Shown: positions 31,810 through 41,025, counted from the first letter of the stretch. The stretch: DNA of 64,000 nucleotides from Celeribacter ethanolicus (GCF_001550095.1 NZ_LRUC01000046.1:62001-126000); one strand, 5' to 3'. Notes: generated from the sequence alone by a model not told the origin. A program made the numbers and translations.

Positions 31810-32658
31810 ATGAAGTGGCAGGGACGGCGCGGCTCGCGCAACATCGAGGATCGGCGGCGCATGAGTTCCGGCAAGGCTGTGGGCGGGGTCGGCGGGCTCG
31901 GTCTTCTGGCGATCATCGCGATCGGTTATTTCCTTGGCATCGACGTCACGCCGCTTCTGGAGGGAACCCAGAGCATTTCGACAGGCCAGAATGTCGAGAT
32001 CACCGCCGCCGACGAACGCGCGGCGCAGTTCGTGTCCGTGACGCTTGCCGACACCGAGGAGATTTGGACCGAGGTCTTTGCCGAGCAACTGGGCGGCGAA
32101 TATATCCCGCCGATCCTCGTGTTGTACAAAGGCGTGACGCAAAGCCCCTGTGGCTCCGCCTCCGGTGCGACCGGGCCGTTCTATTGTCCGACCGATCAGA
32201 AGGTCTATCTCGACACCGATTTCTTCACCACGATGCAGCGGCAACTGGGGGCGGGCGGCGACTTTGCCCAGGCCTATGTGGTTGCGCATGAGGTCGCGCA
32301 TCATGTGCAGAACGAGCTGGGCATCCTCGGGCAGGCCAATGCCTATCGCGCCAAGGCCTCGGAGACGGAAAGCAATGCGGTCTCGGTCATGATCGAGCTT
32401 CAGGCCGATTGTTTCTCCGGCATCTGGGCGAAGATGGCGGATGAGAAATTCGGGTCCATCGAACATGGCGACATCCGCGAGGCGCTCAACGCCGCAAAAC
32501 AGATCGGCGACGACACGCTGCAAAAGAACGCGGGGCGCATCCCGCAGCCGCATACCTTCACCCATGGCACATCCGAGCAGCGACAGCACTGGTTCGCCAC
32601 CGGCTACAAGACAGGCGATCTGAACGCCTGCGACACGTTCTCGGCCGATCGGCTCTGA
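31810..32658 (+). CDS. Putative neutral zinc metallopeptidase (YpfJ family)
   Basis: 282 aa. One N-terminal membrane helix (residues about 24-43) anchors an extracytoplasmic domain. The zinc motif HEVAHH starts at residue 160 and the third ligand is probably Glu in IELQADC. The opening MKWQGRRGSRNIEDRR is a conserved signature of the family. Substrates are unknown. Confidence 0.88.
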   Translation: MKWQGRRGSRNIEDRRRMSSGKAVGGVGGLGLLAIIAIGYFLGIDVTPLLEGTQSISTGQNVEITAADERAAQFVSVTLADTEEIWTEVFAEQLGGEYIPPILVLYKGVTQSPCGSASGATGPFYCPTDQKVYLDTDFFTTMQRQLGAGGDFAQAYVVAHEVAHHVQNELGILGQANAYRAKASETESNAVSVMIELQADCFSGIWAKMADEKFGSIEHGDIREALNAAKQIGDDTLQKNAGRIPQPHTFTHGTSEQRQHWFATGYKTGDLNACDTFSADRL

Positions 32659-32788
32659 GGGGGCAGGACGGCGTTCCGGCGTCGGCTGTCGTGTTGCGGG
32701 GAGGATTTTTCGCATTCGCGCGCTGATCCCTCTGGACCTCTCCTCAAGCCTCGGCTAAACGCCTTTTACTGCGCCTTCATAGCGCTCT

Positions 32789-32875
32789 GCCCGTGTGGTG
32801 GAATTGGTAGACACAGGGGATTCAAAATCCCCCGGCTTTGCGGCCTTGCCGGTTCGAGTCCGGCCACGGGTACCA
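32789..32875 (+). tRNA. tRNA-Leu (anticodon CAA)
   Basis: An 87-base class II tRNA with encoded CCA. The acceptor arms GCCCGTG/CACGGGT pair with one G-T. The anticodon stem GGGGA/TCCCC encloses TTCAAAA, giving anticodon CAA. A long variable arm (GGCTTTGCGGCC region) and a T-arm GGTTCGAGTCC follow. Confidence 0.95.
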
Positions 32876-33781
32876 GTTCGTTCAAGAGGTTCTCCACCAG
32901 GCCTCTGACATGACCGAGGTGTGAGTGAAGATTGCTCACACAGGCGACTCCCACTTTCCTGTTTTGTTTATTTTGGTTCGCATAATGGCTTGGGTTGTGT
33001 GCGGAGTCGAAAGTGTGAAAACGCTCATTCTCTGCAGGCGGGAAGCCTTCGTCCGCGCATCCTGGGGCCCTGGGAGAGAGGGCGGGTCACTGTGATCCGA
33101 TTCGTGGCTCAGTCGGGGATTGTTCCCGGTTTTGCTCGAATTCGGTTTTTTGCACGATATTGGTTCTCACCACTCGTGTGTGCCATGTTTTTGACACATT
33201 TTGACCTCCACCCGTTCCCGGATATGGCCGGAAAACTTTCCGTAAGGTAAATGGGGGTAAAAACCTGCATCACATCCTGATGGATATCCCGTAAATACTT
33301 AATATCAAATGATAATTATTTTCCTTTTAGGGCAGGACTCATGGTCGTGACAATGCCTGAATTTTGGTCATTTGTGGGCAGGGCTGCCACGCGAGCGCCA
33401 TATTTGAGCACATTCCCGCCATTTTCCCTGTTCCTTGACCACGGTTTTGACATATCCAGAAAGGGCCCAACTGGGGGGCACCAAAGGCCACGGGGGCGGC
33501 CACGCAAAAGATATCCGTATTGCAGGATGTCGACCGGCGTGACCGATGTGGAAAAAGGTCGGGGTTCCGATCTGCTGCTGCTTGAGGTGACGAAACGCCG
33601 ACGCTCATGGTTCTGCGCCATGGTGTCGGGGATTTCTGGTCGTGTCTTTCCCATTACGGATGGTCCTTCGGGGCCGGAGTGCCTGTACGGGCCCAGACTG
33701 CGAATGGTCTCGGAGCACCCGGACCTTGAGCGCGTGTTTTAAAGAGGATGCCCGCGGTGAGCGGTTGCAAGGAGAGAGACG
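32876..33781. other. 906-base region without a convincing gene
   Basis: It follows tRNA-Leu. It contains a small hairpin at 32919-32941 (GTGTGAG/CTCACAC) and an AT-rich patch at 33290-33330 with TGATAATTAT, loosely like an iron-regulator box. ORFs at 33341-33742 (+) and 33316-33654 (-) overlap each other and lack ribosome-binding sites. No integrase or duplicated tRNA 3' end is present, so no island. Confidence 0.5.
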
Positions 33782-36535
33782 ATGACGACGAATTATGATG
33801 ATCGCTGCGACCCGACCGATCCGAATCCTGCGACTCCCACGACCGACGGGATTGTCGAGGGCACGTCGGGGGACGATTATATCGACATCGCCTATACTGG
33901 CGACCCGGAAGGCGACATGATCGACAGCGCCGACGGGCTCAATGACATCGTTTATGCGGGCGATGGCGACGATACGGTGCTCGGCGGCGAGGGCGACGAT
34001 ACGATCTACGGCGACACCGGCGAGGTCTCGTCGAGCAGCTCCGAGACCTTCATCTGGGCTAGGCTTGCAGATACCGATGGCGGCTATGGCACGGTCGACA
34101 ATGGCGAAGACCTGGATGGCAAGATCCTGATCCAGGACACCGGCGATGTGACCGTCTCGATCACCACGCCAGTCGAGAGTGGCGGGTGTCACACCTCCTA
34201 CAACTCGGTCGATTCCGATTTTTCCACCACGACGATCAACACCGACGGTGTCGATGGCGCCTCCGCTTTCTCGTCGCTGAAATCCACGGCGGATGCGGGC
34301 GAAAGCGGCACCTACGAGATCGCCTTCTCCGAGGAAGTGGAGAATGTGACCTTCAACATCGCGGATATCGACGCCAATTACGGCACGGTGACCGTTCGGG
34401 CCTATGACGCCGATGGCAATGCGGTCGAAGTAACCTACGACCTCGGTTCCGATCTGACCGAGAACGGTGGCACCGTGTCCGGCACCGGCACGGATATGGT
34501 TGCGCCGACTGCCGACAGCAACACCGTGACGGTGAGCATCGAAGGCCCGGTGTCCTCGATCGAGATCATTCACGCCAACACCGGCACCGGCACCTCGGTC
34601 GTCTATATTTCGGACGTGACCTATGATGTGGACAGCGCCGTGATCGGCGAAGGCGAAGGCGACGACACGCTGATCGGCGGCGCGGGCGACGACACGATCT
34701 TTGGCCAGGCCGGCAATGACACATTGCAGGGCGACGAGGGCACCAACTACCTCTCCGGGGGCACGGGCGACGACACGTTCATCGGCGGCGCGGGCGCGGA
34801 CACGTTCAGCGGCGGTGCGGGTCAGGACAACATTGATTATTCCGGCTCGGACGAGGCGGTGAATGTCAATCTGACCACGAACGATCTGTCGGGCGGCGAT
34901 GCCGACAACGACACGATCGCAGGGGGTATCGACGGGGTGATCGGCTCCGAATATGACGACACGCTGATCGGCTTCGACAGTCAGGGTACGGATCCGTCGG
35001 ACACCTATACCAATGAATTCTGGGGCATGGGTGGCGACGACACCATCTCCGGCGCGGGCGGTGACGACTATCTCGACGGTGGCGACGGCAATGACGTGAT
35101 CGAAGGCGGTGACGGCGACGATATCATCATCGGCGGCCCGGACGGCAGCCCGGATCGCGGCTACGGCCCCTATGTGCCGGACGATGCCGATCCGGACAAC
35201 GACAAGGATACGCTCTACGGTGGCGCCGGCAACGACACCATCTATGGCGGTGACGATGCCGACTATATCGACGGCGGTGCGGATGACGATTACATCGACG
35301 GCGGTTTCGACGACGACACCATTCTGGGTGGCACCGGCAATGACACGATCATCGGTGGCGAAGGCTCCGACACGATCGACGGCGGCGACGGCGACGACAC
35401 CATCTACGGTGGCCTCGACCCGGCCTATCCGGACAGCCTGAACGTCCCGGACGATGCGGGCGATCTCGAAGTCGAGAACGGCAAGGACATCATCGACGGC
35501 GGCGCCGGCAACGACACGATCTATGGTCAGGATGATGACGACCTGATCTATGGCGGCTCTGGCGACGATTACATCGACGGCGGCATCGACGACGACACGA
35601 TCTACGCGGGTGCAGGCCACGACACCGTGTTCGGCGGCGAAGACAATGACACGATCTATGGCGGTGGCGACAACGACGTTCTCGACGGTGGCGACGACGA
35701 GGACACGATCTACGTGACCTTCACCGACGTGACCTCCGGCGTCTACAACACCACCGTGCATGGTGGCGACGGCGGTGTCGACTGGGATACGCTCAATCTG
35801 ACCGAGCTTCTGGCCGATGGCTGGGTGATCACTCACCATGTGCAGAACCCGGACAGCGACGGCAATGGCTATGACGGTCAGATCCAGCTCTACAAGGCGG
35901 ATACCAACGAATACGCCAACATCAACTACACCAACATCGAGGAAATCATCCCCTGCTTCACCCCCGGCACGCTGATCGCGACACCGAAGGGCGAGATGAA
36001 GGTGGAAGAGCTGAAAGTTGGCGACAGAGTGATCACCCGCGACAACGGCATTCAGCAAATCCGCTGGATCGGGCAAAAGACCCTGTCCGGGGCCGATCTC
36101 GCGGCGCGCTCCGAGTTGAACCCGGTACTGATCCGCAAGGGCGCGCTCGGGGCCGGTCTGCCGGAACGAGACATGATGGTGTCGCCGAACCACCGCATGC
36201 TGGTCTCGAACGAGAAAGCCGCGCTGCTCTTTGACGAGCACGAGGTTCTGGTTGCGGCGAAACACCTGACCCGGATGGACGGGGTGGATGTGGTGGAGGC
36301 CTCCGGCCTGACCTATATCCATGTGATGTTCGACCGCCACGAGGTGGTTCTGTCGGATGGCACCTGGTCCGAAAGCTTCCAGCCCGGCGATTACACGCTC
36401 TCCGGCATCGGCGAAGAGGCCCGCGAGGAGCTTTTCACGCTCTTCCCGGAACTGGCCGAAGTGTCGACCCGTGGTGGGTTCACCGCCGCGCGCCGCATCC
36501 TGCGCAAACATGAGGCGGAGCTTCTGGTCTCCTGA
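33782..36535 (+). CDS. RTX calcium-repeat protein with C-terminal Hint domain
   Basis: 917 aa, no Sec signal peptide, ribosome-binding site AAGGAGAG before the ATG. An acidic N-terminus is followed by one short RTX block (VYAGDGDDTVLGGEGDDTIY). A beta-rich insert without repeats covers about residues 80-290. Many GGxGxDxxx nonapeptide repeats cover about residues 295-660. A Hint (hedgehog/intein-like) domain begins at Cys725 (CFTPGTLIATPKG) and contains VSPNHRM with His804. Such proteins are exported by type I secretion and may self-cleave at the Hint Cys; no secretion genes are nearby. The long opposite-strand ORF is caused by repeat codon use. Confidence 0.88.
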   Translation: MTTNYDDRCDPTDPNPATPTTDGIVEGTSGDDYIDIAYTGDPEGDMIDSADGLNDIVYAGDGDDTVLGGEGDDTIYGDTGEVSSSSSETFIWARLADTDGGYGTVDNGEDLDGKILIQDTGDVTVSITTPVESGGCHTSYNSVDSDFSTTTINTDGVDGASAFSSLKSTADAGESGTYEIAFSEEVENVTFNIADIDANYGTVTVRAYDADGNAVEVTYDLGSDLTENGGTVSGTGTDMVAPTADSNTVTVSIEGPVSSIEIIHANTGTGTSVVYISDVTYDVDSAVIGEGEGDDTLIGGAGDDTIFGQAGNDTLQGDEGTNYLSGGTGDDTFIGGAGADTFSGGAGQDNIDYSGSDEAVNVNLTTNDLSGGDADNDTIAGGIDGVIGSEYDDTLIGFDSQGTDPSDTYTNEFWGMGGDDTISGAGGDDYLDGGDGNDVIEGGDGDDIIIGGPDGSPDRGYGPYVPDDADPDNDKDTLYGGAGNDTIYGGDDADYIDGGADDDYIDGGFDDDTILGGTGNDTIIGGEGSDTIDGGDGDDTIYGGLDPAYPDSLNVPDDAGDLEVENGKDIIDGGAGNDTIYGQDDDDLIYGGSGDDYIDGGIDDDTIYAGAGHDTVFGGEDNDTIYGGGDNDVLDGGDDEDTIYVTFTDVTSGVYNTTVHGGDGGVDWDTLNLTELLADGWVITHHVQNPDSDGNGYDGQIQLYKADTNEYANINYTNIEEIIPCFTPGTLIATPKGEMKVEELKVGDRVITRDNGIQQIRWIGQKTLSGADLAARSELNPVLIRKGALGAGLPERDMMVSPNHRMLVSNEKAALLFDEHEVLVAAKHLTRMDGVDVVEASGLTYIHVMFDRHEVVLSDGTWSESFQPGDYTLSGIGEEAREELFTLFPELAEVSTRGGFTAARRILRKHEAELLVS

Positions 36536-36877
36536 GCCTGGTTTTTTGCTCAGGCCTATGCCGTCGGGGGCGCCGGCATTTGCCGCCGTCCCCCTCGGGT
36601 GTGATCCCGGGGGAGGCGGTTCCTGCCTGCCAAGAGACGCGTGACGTTTCGGAGACGACTGTTTCCCATATGTGTCCAATGGGGACAAATATGGGCGCTT
36701 GTCGCGGAATAATGCGCTGAAATTTGGATTAGCCTGATTCAGGCACCATATTTCGCGGCCTATGGGCGGCAGAGCTGCGAATTTCCAGAAGTTGACCGTC
36801 GCGTTTCCCGGGCGCGTGAAGCGCTCACGGCGAGCGAAGTCTCTCGTCAGTCTGACCGGGCTCCTTTGCGACCCCTG
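36536..36877. other. 342-base gap between converging genes, with a long hairpin
   Basis: A hairpin of 7-bp arms at 36531-36554 includes the RTX gene stop. An inverted repeat with 13-base arms (12 matching) lies at 36665-36695. No gene is supported. Confidence 0.55.
36665..36695. repeat. Inverted repeat, 13-base arms
   Basis: CCCATATGTGTCC and GGACAAATATGGG around a 5-base loop, 12 of 13 positions pairing. No T-run follows. It could be a terminator shared by the converging genes or a protein-binding site. Confidence 0.5.
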
Positions 36878-37465
36878 TCACATCTGCCGCCAGTCCTCCG
36901 GCGTGTTCACATGCAGGCAGGGGGATTCAGAGGGCATTTCCATCCGCTTCACCCCATGGCGTTCCAGCAGAACCTGTACGCCGTCGTCCCCGGAGAGGGT
37001 TTCGAATTCCGGCAAGAGAGCGGCGGGGAAAATCACCGGATAGCCCTCGCGCCCGCTCTGGCATTGCGCCCGCACGATGCGCGTGGTGCCGAAGGTTTCG
37101 AACAGGGTGGCCAATGTTTCGAGATGGCTCGCGGTGATGAAGGGCATGTCGGCCATCAGGATCGCAAGACCGTCGACCTCGCGGTCGATGGCGTAACGGG
37201 CCAGCGCCTTGAGCGTGGCGGACAGGCCAGTCTCGGCATCCCCGACCACGAGACAGGGATCATGAGGCCGCAAGAGATCGCGCCGGGCGCGGTGATAGGG
37301 ATGGGTTTCCGGGGGCAGGGCGACGACGAAGGGCTGGCCATGGGCGGCGGACACCGCGCGGCGCAACAGCGTATCGGGAGAATGCAGCGAGGGCGGGGTC
37401 GAGAGCTTGTCGAAGCCCATACGGCGCGATTGCCCTGCGGCACAGATGCCTGCGAGAAGTTTCAC
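36878..37465 (-). CDS. MobA-like nucleotidyltransferase (MocA type)
   Basis: 195 aa with a GTG start. The N-terminal nucleotide-binding loop LLAGICAAGQSRRMGFDKL is a variant of the LAAGxSxRMGxxK motif. ILMADMPFITASHLETL supplies the metal-binding Asp. This group cytidylates or guanylates molybdopterin cofactor, although the substrate here is not proven. GAGG precedes the start, and the GTGA overlap with the stop of a 53-codon ORF ties it to the liv operon. Confidence 0.82.
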   Translation of the reverse strand: MKLLAGICAAGQSRRMGFDKLSTPPSLHSPDTLLRRAVSAAHGQPFVVALPPETHPYHRARRDLLRPHDPCLVVGDAETGLSATLKALARYAIDREVDGLAILMADMPFITASHLETLATLFETFGTTRIVRAQCQSGREGYPVIFPAALLPEFETLSGDDGVQVLLERHGVKRMEMPSESPCLHVNTPEDWRQM

Positions 37466-37623
37466 CTGTCGATCCTCACTGCTATGGGCAACGCGCCCGG
37501 GAATACCGTCACAGGATAGTTGCGCATCGGGGCATGGCGAGCGGCTTTTTCGGCAAAGCCCCGATGCAGATTTTCGATCTTAGGGCGGAAGCCCTCGGGT
37601 TCACTTTTCGGGCAGAAGCCCAC
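37462..37623 (-). CDS. Possible 53-aa ORF bridging livM and the MobA-like gene
   Basis: It starts at GTG 37623, four bases after the livM stop, and its TGA overlaps the GTG start of the MobA-like gene. The peptide begins MGFCPKSEPEGFRPKIENLH and continues GFAEKAARHAPMRNYPV. The motif G-F-x-P-K-x-E recurs and resembles the livM end RGLLPEK; the DNA shows four degenerate copies of one 17-base unit. The ribosome-binding site is weak, so translation would rely on reinitiation. It may instead be a repeat-filled spacer. Confidence 0.4.
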   Translation of the reverse strand: MGFCPKSEPEGFRPKIENLHRGFAEKAARHAPMRNYPVTVFPGALPIAVRIDR

Positions 37624-37650
37624 ATGATTATTTTTCGGGCAAAAGCCCTC
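37545..37650 (-). repeat. Four degenerate copies of a 17-base unit at the 3' end of livM
   Basis: Copies begin near 37545, 37580, 37603 and 37630. On the minus strand the unit reads GGGCTTTTGCCCGAAAA with one to three changes per copy; GGGC and GCCC within each copy can pair. The first copy encodes the last residues of LivM. Confidence 0.6.
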
Positions 37651-38926
37651 GGGGCGAAAAGCGCAGCACGACCAATAGGATAATCCCCATCGTCAGGTAA
37701 CGCATGTAGGCGACCCGCTCGATCAGCCCGGATTTCAGCGCGCCGTCTTCCATGCCGGAGGTCAGAAGCCCGACGATCCAGGCGCCGATCGGTTCGACCT
37801 CGACCCACAGGAACCAGATCAGCATACCGCCCAGAACCGCGCCCCAGTTATTGCCCGATCCCCCGACGATCACCATCACCCAGACGAGGAAGGTGTAGCG
37901 CAGCGGCTGGTAGGTCGTCGGCGTCAATTGGCCGTCCAGCGTGGTCATCATCGCACCGGCAAAGCCGATGATTGCCGCGCCCAGCACGAAGATCTGGAGG
38001 TGGCGTCCGGTGACATCCTTGCCCATGGCTTCGGCGGCCACCTCGTTGTCGCGGATCGCGCGCATCATCCGGCCCCAAGGCGACTTGAGGGCCAGTTCCA
38101 TAGCGGTGACGATGATCACGATGACGGCGAGGAAGAAACCGGCATAGAGCAGCTTGACGAAGATCGAGGAACCGGTGACCGGGTCCATGCCGATCTTGTG
38201 CATGAGGGTCAGGAACCAGTCTGCCTGTTGCAGGTCGATCTCATAGGGCACCGGGCGCGGCAAGCCGTTGACGTTCTTGACGCCGCGGGACAGCCAGTCC
38301 TCGTTCTTCATCATGGCGACGATGATCTCGGCAATTCCGAGGGTCGCGATGGCAAGATAATCGGAGCGCAGCCCGAGCGCCGTTTTCGCCACGAGCCAGG
38401 CAGCACCGGCGGCCAGCAGGGCTCCTACAGGCCAAGCCAGAAGGACCGGAAGGCCGAGCCCGCCGAGATAGCCGGTGACCGCCGGGTTCACGGCTTCGAT
38501 GGCGGCGACGGCCGGGTCGAACAAGGTGCGGTAGGCCCAGAGACCGACGATCAGGATGGCGGCGATCACCGCCCCCCGTATACGCCCTTTCGGCAGGCGT
38601 TTGAAGGTCAGAGCGGCAGCCACAATGGCGATCACGCCAACGACCAGCGCGAGAAGGACACGGCCCCCACCGGCGGCCCAGGCGGCGGGCACGGGAGCCA
38701 TGGAGGTCAACACCACGGCGAGGCCGCCAAGCGCGACGAAGCCCATGACGCCGACATTGAACAACCCGGCATAGCCCCATTGCAGGTTCACGCCCAAGGC
38801 CATGATGGCGGAGATCAGCCCCATGTTGAGAATGGAGAGCGCCGAGTTCCACGACTGAAGGAAGCCGACGGCCAGAATGAGCGCGGCCATGGCGGCGAAA
38901 TACAGTGGTGCACGGGTCCGGGTCAT
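37628..38926 (-). CDS. livM: Branched-chain amino-acid ABC transporter permease LivM
   Basis: 432 aa with about ten membrane helices. Conserved features are LGVNLQWGYAGLFNVGVMGF near residue 45, YLAIATLGIAEIIV and the EAA-like RMMRAIRDNEVAAEAMGKDV loop that docks the ATPase. It is longer than many LivM because of a hydrophobic insert at about residues 85-170. The C-terminus RFSPRGLLPEK falls in a repeated sequence. The start overlaps the livH stop by 4 nt. Confidence 0.93.
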   Translation of the reverse strand: MTRTRAPLYFAAMAALILAVGFLQSWNSALSILNMGLISAIMALGVNLQWGYAGLFNVGVMGFVALGGLAVVLTSMAPVPAAWAAGGGRVLLALVVGVIAIVAAALTFKRLPKGRIRGAVIAAILIVGLWAYRTLFDPAVAAIEAVNPAVTGYLGGLGLPVLLAWPVGALLAAGAAWLVAKTALGLRSDYLAIATLGIAEIIVAMMKNEDWLSRGVKNVNGLPRPVPYEIDLQQADWFLTLMHKIGMDPVTGSSIFVKLLYAGFFLAVIVIIVTAMELALKSPWGRMMRAIRDNEVAAEAMGKDVTGRHLQIFVLGAAIIGFAGAMMTTLDGQLTPTTYQPLRYTFLVWVMVIVGGSGNNWGAVLGGMLIWFLWVEVEPIGAWIVGLLTSGMEDGALKSGLIERVAYMRYLTMGIILLVVLRFSPRGLLPEK

Positions 38927-39933
38927 ATGTTTTGCCCCTTGAACAGGCCGGTCGGCTTGAAGATCAGCACGATGATCAGGATCGAGAAGGACACGGCGTA
39001 TTTGTAATCGGTCGAGAGAAGCTGCACCAAGCCGTCGGGGGCCCAGCCATCCGGGCCGAGATAGGTCACGACCTTCTTGAAAGCGTAGGTCAGCGTCACC
39101 TCGGAAAAGGCAATGACGAACCCGCCCGCGATGGCGCCCAGCGGGTTGCCGATGCCACCGACGATGGCGGCGGCGAAGACCGGCAGGAGAAGCTGTTGAA
39201 AGATGAAGGGTTTGAAGGACTTGTCGAGGCCGTAAAGCGCACCTGCGATGGTCGCCAGAGCGCCCACGAGAATCCAGGTGATGGTCACCACACGCTCCGG
39301 GTTGATGCCCGACAGAAGCGCCAGATCCTCGTTGTCGGAATAGGCACGCATGGACTTGCCGGTGCGGGTGCGGTTCAGGAACCAGAACAGCGCCGCGACG
39401 GTGAGCATCGCCACGACCACGGTGATGACCTGTGTCGTCTTGATCGCAAGACCTTCGCTTAAACCGGACCAGGCCTTGAAGTCGCGGGCATTGACGACGA
39501 AGCGCGCGCCATCGGCGAAACGACGGTCATCGGTGCCGACCACCATGCGGACCAGCCCGTTCATCACGAACATCACGCCGGTGGAGACGATCACCAGCAT
39601 CACCGGCGCGGCCTTCACCTTGCGATAGAATTTGTAGATCGCCTTGTCGGTCGCCAGAAGCAGGAGCGCGGTCGCGAGCATGCCGAAGGGCAGGGCGAGA
39701 AGCGCCGTGGGCAGGACGCCGAGCGTTATGCCCCAGCTCTGGAACAGTCCGGTGACCAGCACCACGACCATCGCCCCGAAGGACATGGTTTCGCCATGGG
39801 CGAAGTTCGAGAACCGGAGTACGCCATAGATCAGCGTGACGCCCAAGGCACCGAGGGCAAGCTGTGCGCCATAGGCGGTGGCGGGCACCACGACAAAATT
39901 GGTGAACGCAACCAGTGCGTTGAGAAGATCCAT
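38923..39933 (-). CDS. livH: Branched-chain amino-acid ABC transporter permease LivH
   Basis: 336 aa with about eight membrane helices. LGVTLIYGVLRFSNFAHGETM near residue 30 and the docking loop TGKSMRAYSDNEDLALLSGINPERV near residue 216 are typical of LivH. It pairs with LivM to form the membrane channel. Its start shares one base with the stop of the preceding small exported protein gene, so all genes of this operon are translationally coupled. Confidence 0.94.
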   Translation of the reverse strand: MDLLNALVAFTNFVVVPATAYGAQLALGALGVTLIYGVLRFSNFAHGETMSFGAMVVVLVTGLFQSWGITLGVLPTALLALPFGMLATALLLLATDKAIYKFYRKVKAAPVMLVIVSTGVMFVMNGLVRMVVGTDDRRFADGARFVVNARDFKAWSGLSEGLAIKTTQVITVVVAMLTVAALFWFLNRTRTGKSMRAYSDNEDLALLSGINPERVVTITWILVGALATIAGALYGLDKSFKPFIFQQLLLPVFAAAIVGGIGNPLGAIAGGFVIAFSEVTLTYAFKKVVTYLGPDGWAPDGLVQLLSTDYKYAVSFSILIIVLIFKPTGLFKGQNI

Positions 39934-40307
39934 CAGACAACCTCCTGACAGATGCCGCCGAAGGGGAGCATGTCGACCCCCGGCGTCGGGTCCTGGGTGA
40001 TCACATCGACATAGCCGGTCATCAGACCGTCTTCGCGCAGGTCCCAGAAGGCCTTGCTGTCGCTGTGTTGGTATCGGTGGGTTTTCGGTGCTTCGGCCGT
40101 GGTCTCGAAGAGACAGGTGGCGTCACGCGCCCCCTCTTCGCGCAGATAGCGCGCACAGCTCACCCCGTCGCCCTCCTCAAGGGAAAACCGCCAGGGCGCG
40201 CCGCCGCCTTGTACGATGACCGAACATTGTGCGCTGGCCATCAAGGCTGTGGGCAGGGCGGCGAGGAGCAGGGCTGCGAGTGCCGTCTTTCTGGAGAAAA
40301 TACGCAT
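39933..40307 (-). CDS. Exported protein of unknown function within the liv operon
   Basis: 124 aa from ATG 40307 with a strong GAGGGGG site. The signal peptide MRIFSRKTALAALLLAALPTALMASA is followed by a mature domain with four Cys (QCSVIV, VSCARYL, ATCLFET, GICQEVV), suggesting two disulfides. It starts 10 bases after livF stops and overlaps livH by one base. No family recognised. Its location suggests a periplasmic role linked to the transporter, but this is inference. Confidence 0.75.
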   Translation of the reverse strand: MRIFSRKTALAALLLAALPTALMASAQCSVIVQGGGAPWRFSLEEGDGVSCARYLREEGARDATCLFETTAEAPKTHRYQHSDSKAFWDLREDGLMTGYVDVITQDPTPGVDMLPFGGICQEVV

Positions 40308-40317
40308 GTCAGCCCCC

Positions 40318-41025
40318 TCAGCCTCCCAGAAAGGTGCGTCGCACCTCCGCATCGGCCAGAAGGTTCGCGCCGGTGTCGGTATAGGCATTCGCGCCCTGCA
40401 CCAGAACATAGCCTTTGTCCGCGATTTCAAGCGCTTGCCGGGCGTTTTGTTCCACCATGAGGATCGAGATTCCGGTCTTGGCGACCTCGATGATCCGGTC
40501 GAACAACTCGTCCATCACGATGGGCGAGACGCCCGCCGTGGGCTCGTCGAGCATCAGAAGTTTGGGTTTGGTCATCAGCGCGCGCCCCACGGCCACCTGT
40601 TGACGTTGCCCACCGGACAGTTCGCCCGCGTTCTGGTGGCGCTTTTCATAGACCGCCGGAAACAGTTCGTAGACCTGTTCGATGGTCGGCTCAAAATCGT
40701 CCTTGCGGATGAAGGCGCCCATCTCGAGGTTTTCACGCACTGTCATGGTCGGGAAGATGTTATGGGTCTGCGGCACAAAGCCCATCCCCTTGTGCACACG
40801 TTCCTGAGGCGACAGGTCGGTGATATCCTCGCCGTCGAGATGGACATGCCCTTCGCGCAGGTTCAGCATGCCGAACACCGCCTTCATCGCGGTCGATTTG
40901 CCCGCGCCGTTCGGGCCGACGATCACCGCGATCTCGCCCTTTTGCACCGTGAGCGTGCAACCGTGCAGAATATCCGCGCCGTTGCCATAGCCACCGCGCA
41001 TTTCATTCGCGTGGAGGAAGGTCAT
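40318..41025 (-). CDS. livF: Branched-chain amino-acid ABC transporter ATP-binding protein LivF
   Basis: 235 aa. Walker A is VGPNGAGKST, the signature is ELSGGQRQQVAVGRAL, Walker B is KLLMLDEPTAG and the switch His lies in the loop before VEQNARQAL. The PQTHNIFPTMTV segment is the usual Q-loop of LivF. The start overlaps the stop of the 208-aa exported protein gene by 4 nt. Confidence 0.95.
   Translation of the reverse strand: MTFLHANEMRGGYGNGADILHGCTLTVQKGEIAVIVGPNGAGKSTAMKAVFGMLNLREGHVHLDGEDITDLSPQERVHKGMGFVPQTHNIFPTMTVRENLEMGAFIRKDDFEPTIEQVYELFPAVYEKRHQNAGELSGGQRQQVAVGRALMTKPKLLMLDEPTAGVSPIVMDELFDRIIEVAKTGISILMVEQNARQALEIADKGYVLVQGANAYTDTGANLLADAEVRRTFLGG

Noticed and set aside
33341-33742. 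133-codon ORF upstream of the RTX gene
   Set aside because: No ribosome-binding site, basic random-looking sequence, and a competing ORF on the other strand.
32851-33781. Genomic island inserted at tRNA-Leu
   Set aside because: No integrase and no duplicate of the tRNA 3' end in the window.
35000-35720. Direct-repeat array resembling CRISPR
   Set aside because: Repeats are in-frame RTX nonapeptide codons of variable sequence, without uniform spacers.
33605-36688. 1027-codon minus-strand ORF opposite the RTX gene
   Set aside because: Produced by the repeated GGC-GAC codons of the RTX repeats; its product is a monotonous Val/Ile/Asp pattern.
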